Origin: Chromera velia
Taxonomy: Eukaryota; Sar; Chromeraceae
Assembly (NCBI GenBank): GCA_018398765.1
Contig: JAHBMJ010001054.1
Coordinates: forward strand, 1-35,000
DNA length: 35,000 bases
Reading direction: 5' to 3'
Shown here: one piece after another, positions 1-15,669 of the stretch
Layout of the letters: each line of letters begins with the position of its first letter
Numbering within the stretch: the first letter of the stretch is position 1
Position numbers and translations under genes: made by a program
The notes under the pieces: model-generated
The model's database searches: none
What the model was told of the DNA's origin: nothing
Seen by the model: the letters and a program-made list of their open reading frames with translations, nothing else

Positions 1-179
1 GGGGTGAGGTGAATCAACAAGACACGAGGGGTGGGGTGAGACAAAGGATGAAACAGAACAAGAGATACACTCTCACACACAAGAGGAGGGATCCACACAC
101 AAACGTCTGAGGCGGGGTTTTCTTCTGCCGATCTACTCCAGCCACATCGTCTCCGAGGGCAAGCATTCGATGGACTCAC

Positions 180-1295
180 AGCTTTCTCTGCTCCCTCCCT
201 TGCTTCCGACAACGCATCCTTGACCTCGATCCCGATTTCCTTCTCGAGCATGCGTGCGTCAATGTTTGATTCCGCGAAGTCGTTCACAACAATCGCGACT
301 CGACGACCCTGCAGGGTGCAAAGAAGGTGTGCAAGAAGTGTGTGTATACCTTGGGATTGAGTGCGCGAGGATCGCACAGGAGTCCCTCCATGTTATCCTT
401 GGAGACGCGAAACATTGCCGCATTCTGATTTTGTTTCTTCAGCTCCTGATTGTCCGGTAGTCAGAAAATCACACCGGCATGCATTTTGAGGTGGTACTTC
501 GCTTGCTTAATTTTTTTATCAATGCAAGAACGAAAAGGTCGCGTGCTGAGTGATTGATCATTCTGCACCGACCTCTCTGTTGGCCAGAATGTGCTTGATC
601 ATTGTTGTCTTTCCTGCCCCCTGCACGCCCACAGAGACGGAGAGGTGAAGACAGTGAGTATGTGAGAGAGGCTGTGTCAAAGATGGGGAACCCGGCCTCC
701 AGGGGGAGGCGGAGCGCGAGCGGAGAGGAGACTTTCAAGAGACATAATGAGAGCGCGCAGAGACGCACTTAGTCCGAAGGAAGGTACATACTGGGAGGGC
801 GGACGAGGTAAACTGAATAGTTCCAGGAAAGAGAAATTCAGTGCTGAAGTGCGTGTTCCATTAGCATGCCAACTCCTGCTGCCAAACAAGGGAAGTTTCA
901 AGGAAGAAGCTAAACAGGCTGCAGTAGTGAAAGCTTTGAACAACATCATCTGACTTGAACGAACTCAAACGACAGACCAGAAATCCAGACAGAAACGTCA
1001 CTGGAATTTCCTGCGGCCTCTCCTGTGACGCAATGGAGGCATCCAGACTTGTCAGCCCCACCTGTCTCCTCCGAAGCCCTAGGGCACTGCAAATGCGAAC
1101 ACATAGTGCGCATGGATGCTCAATCAGGGAGAGAGGGAGACTGCAAGCCGGGGAGACGTGCGGAGACGGCAGAAGAGGAGACGGCCGCTGTCTCACTCAC
1201 CTGTGGCGTGCTCCATTGGAGAGCGAGAATGCGTGCACGCCCTCTAGCAAAGCATCAAGGCACAGAGCCACTATGCTAAGCAGCACTCGGGTCAT
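180..1295 (-). CDS. CobW/COG0523-type P-loop GTPase, plastid-targeted, 3' part outside window
   Basis: Five exons fit: 1295-1201, 1086-978, 620-573, 445-350 and 308-180 (159 codons, phases agree, donors such as AG|GTGAGT and GCT|GTGAGT). The ATG at 1295 opens a hydrophobic signal peptide (VLLSIVALCLDALL) ending VHA|F at residues 20-23. A basic stretch with GLRRRQ follows, so a bipartite plastid presequence is likely. The G domain starts with IPVTFLSGFL, continues across an intron into GAGKTT (Walker A, residues 69-74) and KHILANRE. VAIVVNDFAESNID lies at residues 120-133; this is the VNDxxxxNID signature of CobW/Zng1 metallochaperone GTPases. A 32-residue exon is inserted between NRE and this motif. 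The CxCC metal site and C-terminal domain would lie beyond base 1 and are not visible, so the subfamily and the metal cannot be stated. Divergently arranged with the gene at 2126. Confidence 0.82.
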
Positions 1296-2125
1296 TCTGC
1301 ACCTGGGATGATGCAGACGATTTCAGCACAGCGGAACTGCAGTTTTTTTTCAACAGTCGCTTCGCAGGAGTCAAAAGATGAAAGAAAGTGAATGGGGTTT
1401 GCAGTCGGTTAAGAGCCCTGCCTGGCTTTTCCTTTTCTCAGACCACTGTGGCTCTTTGTTATGTCTTGCGAGTGAGGTCACTTGTCCGTGACTCCGTGTT
1501 TGTTGGCCGTACCCATCTCTGCCACTCGGCACTTAATTAGCCTGCCGGCAGTAATAGGACGGGAGCGGCAGCGTGCGTCAAGGCCTGCATGTCGAAGCCT
1601 AACTTGAAGGGCGCGCGCGGGGCCCGAAAAGCTTTTGTCCATGCATGAAGCTGGAAAAAAGTTTCCATGCAAGATTTCAAAAAAAAGATTCGTCCCGCGC
1701 GCGGGATGCCTGAGAATTTCTGAGATGCCCCGCGAGCTGTCATGCAGAGGCTGCTGTCTGCATGCATGAGATTCTCTGCATGGTCGATCGAGTGCCATAT
1801 GTCAGAGATTGTCAGCTAGAGTGCCATCGAGTGCCTCGATCTCATGCACAACCACTTATACACAGTCGGTGACACGGTGTACCGTCCACCATCCGTCCAC
1901 CTGAAACTAGCTTACTTTGATTGACTTTGCGGTGCTCCAGATGTACCAGCAGGTCGCTCTGCAAGCTGAGCCATTCAACCATTAACATCAAAGTAGTTTT
2001 CTACAAATCAAATGAGTCTGATTAAATCGTTTTCGGTTGTCTCAAAGCGTCTCTTTGCGTTGGCAGATGTTACCTCGAACGTAGAGCCTTTTGCTGTTGC
2101 AAATCAGGCCTGACAGTGAATCTCC
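1296..2125. promoter_or_regulatory. Divergent intergenic region with TGCATG motif cluster
   Basis: This spacer separates two genes transcribed in opposite directions and should hold both promoters. TGCATG occurs at 1586, 1642, 1759-1768 (overlapping copies in TGCATGCATG) and 1777, with further CATGCA at 1667 and 1741. GC-rich palindromes (CCCGCGCGCGGG near 1696 and a related block near 1610) flank the cluster. TGCATGCA-type motifs are known binding sites of some apicomplexan ApiAP2 factors. A regulatory role here is inference. No TATA box is obvious. Confidence 0.4.
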
Positions 2126-9240
<7,115 letters not shown>

Positions 9241-10159
9241 ATGCTTTTCTTGAAGCAATTCAGCGAAAGAATCTCATTCAAAGAAGTGTTGAAAAAATCA
9301 TTATTATAAAGTGCTTTATACAAAGCAGTCTAGCTTCTATATACTATAAGCAATATACTATTGCAAACAATGAATTAATTGCAGTTGACAGCTTATATTA
9401 CCAATAACTACTAATATAGTCATTAATAATGATATAGTTCTATACAATACACTATACCCTGGAGGTATGAGTAGTAGTCATTGAGTACGAGTATAAGTAG
9501 TAAGATTTTACCCTAGTTCCGCTGCGAGTACAATCATGCAGGGTATCCAATTAAGTTTTAACCTAACCTAACCTAACCTAACCTTAAACAGGCTTGAAGT
9601 CAAAAAAACCTAGATTGGGTTACTAACCTAAATTGTAAGGATGTGATTCTTACAGATATATGAAATATGATCATACTAAGTGATATCATAATTTTATACA
9701 TATTTTTATAGCGTCATACTAAGTCAGGACTAGAGTTGGGATATGTAAAACACTTTTTAATATTTTTTAATTAAGGAAAAAATTTTAAAGTGTGTCAATT
9801 TTATGTTGTTTTTGATTAAAAAATAATATTTAAAAGCTTGATTTTAAAGCTTACTACCATGGGCAACAAAAGTATTATATATTTTTTTGTGGGTGACTAC
9901 TGTACATATAATTTTTTTTTTTTTTTGCAGGGGACATTGACTTAAAGTTTGTTCCTAGCATCTGGCCTATACGTTTTTCATCTCTTCCTTCTGTCCTAGT
10001 TACTGCTCTCGCTGCTAGCTCTCTCTTTCATGCGACATCATACTTGACGCTCCTCTATCCGAATGCCTTTTTCGGCATTTGCTAAGTACTTCCTACCCTT
10101 CAGTCATAGCCAGTGCACTGCCTACTCCTCCTTCCTCCTAGCCCTCCCCCTGCACTCCT
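9241..10159. other. AT-rich intergenic spacer
   Basis: AT-rich DNA follows the stop codon at 9240. It holds short direct repeats (ctatatactataagcaatatac), homopolymer T runs near 9912, and the telomere-like repeat listed separately. I see no gene. Composition changes sharply to GC-richer sequence at about 9990, on approach to the retroelement relic. Confidence 0.7.
9560..9584. repeat. Interstitial telomere-like (AACCT)5
   Basis: Five perfect AACCT units (TTAGG-type on the other strand), followed by CTTAAAC. A degenerate patch of the same repeat lies at 11221-11320, on the far side of the reverse-transcriptase relic and in the same orientation. Confidence 0.85.
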
Positions 10160-10810
10160 CTGGTCCCCCGAATGCACGCGCTTGCCGCTTTCAGGTGGGC
10201 AATCTGCAGTCAGGCTCGGATCCGGCCGCACGTCTTGCTCACGTGTTGCCCTCATTTCTCACTCAATCGCTCTGCCACCCTCTTCAAGAACATCTTTGCC
10301 TCCCCCTCCATCGTTCCGTCGACCGCACTCACAAGTGGGTTGAAGTCGCACCCTCTGTCCGCACTTGCCTACCCATGTTTCCTCTTCTTTTCTTCTGCTG
10401 CTGCTTTGAGGGCTTGAGTCCAGGTCACCTTCTCCCTCGAGGCGGCGTGTAGATTTATCACCCTGGTATCGAAAATTGCCAGCCTTTGTAGAGCATAGGC
10501 CCCCCGGACTTGGAAGTCCCCCCTTAGCGCCGGACATCCCTGCACCTCCCCTTCCTCCCAAATGATCGGCTCCTTTGCGTAGACCGCTCCCGCGGGGTAT
10601 GCTTCCGCTGCTAGACTCGCCCACATATGGTTGACTTCGTCATGTCGCAGCGTGGGCATTCCCCCGACTGGGCAGTTAAGGGCGTGTTGCAGACTCCACC
10701 TTCCCCCACATCCCTCACATCTGCTCTTCTCCCCCCCTACCCTCTCCTGATATCGGATTGTCATCGCATCCCGGAATTCGTCTGGGCAGAGTTGGCAAAG
10801 ATTCGTTTTT
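10160..10810 (-). pseudogene. Decayed C-terminus of a retroelement reverse-transcriptase protein
   Basis: Reading the minus strand from about 10810 gives [15 protein letters not shown], then a zinc-knuckle-like [16 protein letters not shown] with [10 protein letters not shown], then EPIIWEEG and LRGDFQVRG with [13 protein letters not shown]. This order (DEFRDA, CxxCG..HAL.C..GG...RHxE, EP, RxD, FDxR) is a recurrent C-terminal module of reverse-transcriptase mobile-element proteins in protists and invertebrates. The same frame continues past a TAG at 10369-10371 into [20 protein letters not shown] and then through TGA at 10252-10254 and 10210-10212. The polymerase domain itself is absent. There is no start codon, so this is a 5'-truncated, inactivated copy. 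Confidence 0.7.
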
Positions 10811-11690
10811 GAAGTCAACACTGGATCAGTAGATACAGCATAAAGTATTACTTTAAAGTAATTGCCTTTATACGTCCTCAATTGGTAAAGCTAGATTGAA
10901 TTATAAATTTATGTCTTACTTTTTATAGGCTTGGTCGATCGGTCACTTCAGAAAAAATAAGTTTACTTATATTTGAGACACATTCTCCCCATAACCCCTA
11001 ATTAACACCTGATTGAAACCGTTATAGCTTACTAATTTAATTGTATAAATGTTTACTTCTTATCATATTTCATTGGCGCTATAGAGATCAAAAGATGAGT
11101 ATACAAAACTTATGTCGCCCATGGTAGTGTCACAGTCAATTTTTGAATGAAAAACATCATTTTTACATGTGTAAACTTCATTTTTTAGTCTGTGTTGTCT
11201 ATAATCCTCTGAGTAGATTTCTAACCTAATTTTTATCTAAATCTAACCTAAAACCTAAACTAACCTTAACCTAAGCCTCTTAAGCTAACCTATTCTATTT
11301 TAATCTAACCTAATTACATACCCTGCTATAATTAATGTTCAAGTTACTAAATTTTAACTAAGATGTTCTAGAAGATTTTACCAGAAAAAAATTTATTTAG
11401 TATAGCCTACTGTATAGGATTTTAATTTGGTATAAAGATCAACTTGATATAAAAACTTTAAATCTGAGCGGCCCGGGATTTTAGGGAACTTTAGGTATAA
11501 TATTTAAATGGATTTTACGGGATTTTAGCTATAGTTTTTTAGCGAATTTGAAATTTTTAAACCTTACTGAATATTTTAGTAGTCCGCTAAATTTTATGCT
11601 AAAATATGCTAAAATCCTGTGATGATTGTCAGGACTAACAATTGAAGCACTGCTTGAAAAGTTCTGTGTCGATTTGACAGTCTTACCTAG
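10811..11690. other. AT-rich spacer with degenerate telomere-like tract
   Basis: AT-rich non-coding DNA. At 11221-11320 TAACCT/TAATCT variants are packed together as a degenerate version of the AACCT repeat at 9560. Short direct repeats of GGGATTTTAG and GCTAAAAT occur at 11475-11620. No gene is visible. Confidence 0.65.
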
Positions 11691-12416
11691 AATCTAACTT
11701 AAAGGTCCATCTGGAGGTCTATAAACGATTGTGGGGAGGATTGCTATATAGGAAGGATTGTGGGGAGCTTGTCCAAAACCTTGGCGGAGACATGGCTTTA
11801 AAACTTCATGACTTGACTGCTGGCACCAGACTGGCAGTGGCAGGAAATTGGCAGGAATGTCCGTGTTGATGAACTTCACTGATTCTGAAATCTGTCATCC
11901 CAGAACAGAGCTCTTTTCTGAGACCATGCCTGGGTTGAACTGGGCGGAAAGCAAGCAAGCTTCATACTAAAAGGCTCCAACCAAAGGAATTGATCTGAAA
12001 ACCTCACCAGGCCCTGTGTATCCAGATGTATGCATATGTACGAAGGAATGCCGGAGGGACAACAGAAGGTCAAGGAAGGGGTAAATGTCTCAAAAAAAAA
12101 AACAGCAGAGGAATAAAGTTGACTCTGATCAACCACGGTTGCCAGCGAATCAAGCTCTTGCCAAGGTTTTATAGGAATTTTAAAAGTCGTAGCCAAGAGA
12201 AAAATAAAAGAGCGTCAGAGGAAGACCCAGAGAAGTGAGCCAAGGGAGGGAGTTGGGGGGATAAACCCTAAAAGAGTAAGAAAGAAAAGCACCTACCCAG
12301 GTAGCCCAGAAGCAACAACATCCCGTCGACTCTATGTCGCTAAAAAGAACTCCAAACTGCCGAAGGACACGCCGACCTGTATGCAAAATTATGAAGTGCA
12401 AGCGTACACAGAAGCC
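11691..12416. other. No supported gene
   Basis: Composition is more balanced here. Two minus-strand open frames (62 and 107 codons) exist, but I find no recognisable motif or convincing splice-site pair. Near 11730-11775, GGATTGTGGGGAG occurs twice as an imperfect direct repeat. The region leads into the minisatellite. Confidence 0.5.
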
Positions 12417-12975
12417 AAGGCAATCGCACCACCAGTCTCTGCTACTACCATCAGGAAGCATCGACTTCCGTAGGTAATCGTACCGCCAGTCTCTGCTGCT
12501 ACCGTTAGGAAGCGCCGACTTCTGCAGGCACTCGCACCACCAGTCTCTGCTGCTACCGTCAGGAAGCGCCGACTTCTGCAGGCACTTACACCGCCAGTAT
12601 GTCTTTGCTGCCACCTTTAGGAAGCGCCGACTTCTGTACGCACTCGCACCACCAGTCTCTACTGCCACCTTCAGGAAGCGCCGACTTCTGCAGGCACTCG
12701 CACCACCAGTCTCTGCTACCACCTTCAAGTAGCGCCGACTTCTGTAGGTACTCGCACTGCCAGTACGTCTCTGCTGCTGCCCTCAAGTAGCGCCGACTTC
12801 TGTATGCACTTGCACCGCCAGTACGTCTCTGCTGCCACCTTTAAGTAGCGCCGACTTCTGCAGGCACTCGCACCACCAGCCTCTGCTGCTACCGTCAGGA
12901 AGCGCCGACTTCTGCAGGCACTCGCACCATCAGTCTCTGCTACCACCTTCAAGTAGCGCCGATTTCTGCTGATAC
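12417..12975. repeat. 54/58-bp minisatellite, about 10 copies
   Basis: The core GCGCCGACTTCTGCAGGCAC recurs with GACTTC at 12463, 12517, 12571, 12629, 12683, 12737, 12795, 12853, 12907 and (as GATTTC) 12961. Spacings are 54, 54, 58, 54, 54, 58, 58, 54 and 54. The 58-bp units carry a 4-nt TAYG insertion after CCAGT. On the minus strand the 54-bp unit reads as an 18-residue peptide repeat (SACRSRRFL), but each 58-bp unit shifts the frame, so coding is unlikely. Confidence 0.93.
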
Positions 12976-13909
12976 TTCACCCTGACCTTGTGTTACCCAC
13001 CGTTTCGTTTTGAAATCCGTGCCGCCGCCCTGGTTCAATCGAGTGAGAATCGTAAAGGACTCTGTCATTGGAGGTATGTGATAGTCTCGATCGGAGATGG
13101 ACGTGATAGAGTAGAAGGTAGTCATTATGGTAGGCACGGTGACCGTCTCAGTGTTTTCATCATCTCTGTGCTGTCAGAGTTCACAATGGAAACTTTGGTC
13201 TCAGAGAGCTGCATGTCCTTGTAGGCAGCCATTCGGTGTTGTGGAGGATAAATCATAGCCTGGGGACGGTAAAAGTGTCTCAGTCACAGTGACATTGGGG
13301 ATCTCGCGGTCAATAGAGGTGCATGGTAGTGACGGTCTCTTCGGGGACCTCCTGCTGACTGCATTCAGGAAAGAGAGGGAAGGAGGAGGGAGAGCAATTA
13401 GAAGATAAACTGACGAAAACAAATACGGTAACCCTTGGCGGTTGGCGGGAAAGTATGAAGATACACCAGAACCGTCTGGGCAAATAAGAGGAAAACAGAA
13501 AGGAAAGGAGGAACTCCACCAAAACAGCTCATAATAGGCTGAAAATGGAAAGTCATAACAGAGAAAAAGAAAGAGAGTACAAAAGAAAGAGAGGCTCAGC
13601 ACCATATTAAGAAAAAGGCGAAGGATGGAAACAGCTTCTTCCAATTTTTAAACTGACGTCTGGATAGAGAACGACAGGGTTGATGCCCTGAGGGCAGGCG
13701 TAAGGTAAGGTAAGGTAAGGTACTCTCCGTGGAGACCAGGACCAAGATGCACGGTGGTGACAAAAAGACCTCCAGCTGCTCCTTACACTACATGGACATG
13801 AGCTAGGAATTATACTTCTTGGACCCAGCGAGGCACTTGGAGTGGGCCTTGTGCTTGTTGATGGGCCAGCAGATGCATGGTGACGGTCACAGCTAGTGAG
13901 TGGACTCAC
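12976..13909. other. No supported gene; possible unrecognised minus-strand fragments
   Basis: Several short minus-strand frames are rich in Thr and Val (for example IPNVTVTETLL near 13290 and TVTVPTIMTTFYS near 13130). They contain stops and lack a consistent splice chain. A purine-rich tract lies at 13370-13620 and a (TAAGG)4 microsatellite at 13701-13722. Confidence 0.4.
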
Positions 13910-14002
13910 CAGGAGAGTGGTACTTGGGTAGTAGGAGACGCCCTTGTTGGTCAGGGGCTGCTTCTCGAGGCGAGCCTTCTTCACAGAGCGGAAAGCGAGA
14001 GT
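13910..14002 (-). CDS. Possible internal exon of an unknown gene
   Basis: On the minus strand a pyrimidine-rich acceptor (cctccctcaacacctcag) is followed by a 31-codon open stretch containing FRSVKKARLEKQPLTNKG and SYYPSTTLL. It ends at CTG|GTGAGT and is phase 0 at both ends. A candidate terminal piece HKAHSKCLAGSKKYNS followed by TAG lies at about 13810-13860, and SYSSSALSNETG lies upstream near 14080. I do not recognise the protein. Splice signals are the only support. Confidence 0.25.
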
Positions 14003-14611
14003 CTGAGGTGTTGAGGGAGGCAAAGGGCAGCGAAGGGGAAAGTCACAGTGCAGATAAGGCCAGCGCAAGAGCTACCAGTCTCGTTGGAGAGGGCAGAAGA
14101 GGAGTAGGAGGTCCTGAGGACGCGATCAAGCCAGACTGAGTCTTTATTGACATCGCCATCTCCTTTATGCATATCTGTTAGGCACCCAGCAAGCACTATG
14201 CAACAAGCATTCGTTAGTCAAAGGATTCATGCAAGTGTAAAGAAAATAGTCCCTCGGAAGTTTCTACAGCGGTGGGGAAATGCCACAGAACGCCTAAGGT
14301 GCGGTTATGTATATTAATAGAAAATCAGTCTGGCAGACTGGTGGCTGAGTCAGACTCAGAGATTGAAGAACAGCCACCACAACAATATAAACTCTCTTTT
14401 TGTCCAACACAGCCCCCATAAGTACTTCTATTAATAGCGTGCTCGAACTTTTCAGAAAGTGAATTAACTGGTTTGTGCCTGCAGAGTCCTCTTTTAATTG
14501 TGGTGTGACTGCATAGTGAGGGAGATGGTCGATCTTGTGGGTGTTGTTTGTTGGTTCTCTTCTCTCCATTTTTTTTCCTCTTCCCACCCTGCCCACAAAG
14601 ACTATGTACAG

Positions 14612-14774
14612 GATAGAAGAAGAGCTGAGAGTGCCGTTGGCTGGGTTTTGTGCAACCGCCACGGGAGAGAAGACGTATAAGGGCAACGAGAAAAAAAGTC
14701 TCAACACCTGTGAGAGAAAAGATATGTTCAAGCGCTTTGTTAACACCTCTGCCTTCCGGCAGTCTCTGCAATAG
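14612..14774 (+). CDS. Possible terminal exon of an unknown gene
   Basis: After the acceptor actatgtacag, one frame reads IEEELRVPLAGFCATATGEK and then TYKGNEKKSLNTCERKDMF to a TAG at 14772-14774. The composition is protein-like, but no family is recognised and no upstream exon was found. An alternative donor (GTGAGA at 14709) would make it an internal exon. Two long minus-strand frames overlap the same stretch (14294-14987) and cannot be excluded. Confidence 0.25.
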
Positions 14775-15669
14775 GAGGCGAACCAGAAGGTGGGCCCGGG
14801 GCCTCGATGGCGGAGCTGAGAAGGGGAACAAAGATTCAGTTCCTCCAAAAGTTTGTGGAGATGGGAGAAAAGATTTTCCTTCTGTCTGGTCATTCCTAAT
14901 ATGTTTCCCTTTCCATCTCCAGGAATGTATCGGTTTCTCATCTATGTACCTCTTTTTATCATATCCAGTCTCACTTAGATTCTCCACCGAAAGCTTTATG
15001 AGCTTTCAACCTGCAGAGACCGTGTGAACATGCATCAGGCTGGTCCAGTAGCAGTGCTCTGAAAGCTTGTTGAGTCTTGCTGTCTGTGTGTATTCGACTT
15101 ATCATTAGGGCATTCATGCTTCTACACGCCTGTTCGGGTACTTAGGTAATCTATTTAAGTCGGAGTATATGTTGTGGACAGGCATTCTTTCTGCGATCGT
15201 GATTTACAGACACAATGGTGCTGAAATGTGAGGATCTTGCCTGTTTTGTCTGCTGGAGAGCTTTGAAATTTAATGTTACTGACCGAGGTCTAATTTTCTT
15301 CAAGAGATGCTGTTAATTTGAGATATCTTCTTCCTAAGAGATTTATCGTCTCCTTTCTCTGTTGTAGCCTGTTAAGATCCTACCGTTCCTGAAGACATTG
15401 CTTTTGTGATGCTAAGCCTTTCTGTTTTGTATGCTTCATCTTCTTCATAATCTCTTTATAGATACCTACCGGTCTTCAAACTTCCTCCTCCAGAGAGCTT
15501 CAGGGTTCGAGGTACTACTCGTTTGAATCAGATCATGTCGTTTCTCCTTTCAGTGCATATGCAGTCTCATCCATTAACCCATCTTGTGACAGGTTGTTGA
15601 CAGGCGCACACCCTCCCTCACATTGTTTAAAGAAAAACTAATGATTCATTTAATTCTTTGCTGCTGCAG
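14775..15669. other. No supported gene; probable 5' part of the next gene
   Basis: I see only isolated splice-like signals here (for example a CAG acceptor at 14931 and another near 15017). Upstream exons of the gene at 15670-19805 may be in this stretch, but no chain of compatible phases could be built. Confidence 0.4.

Noticed and set aside
12180-12952. Minus-strand protein of 18-residue repeats
   Set aside because: The 58-bp units shift the frame, the frame breaks repeatedly, and no start or splice context supports coding.
14294-14987. Two long overlapping minus-strand frames (215 and 220 codons)
   Set aside because: They overlap each other and a more protein-like plus-strand frame. They have no recognisable motif and depend on non-ATG starts or random openness.
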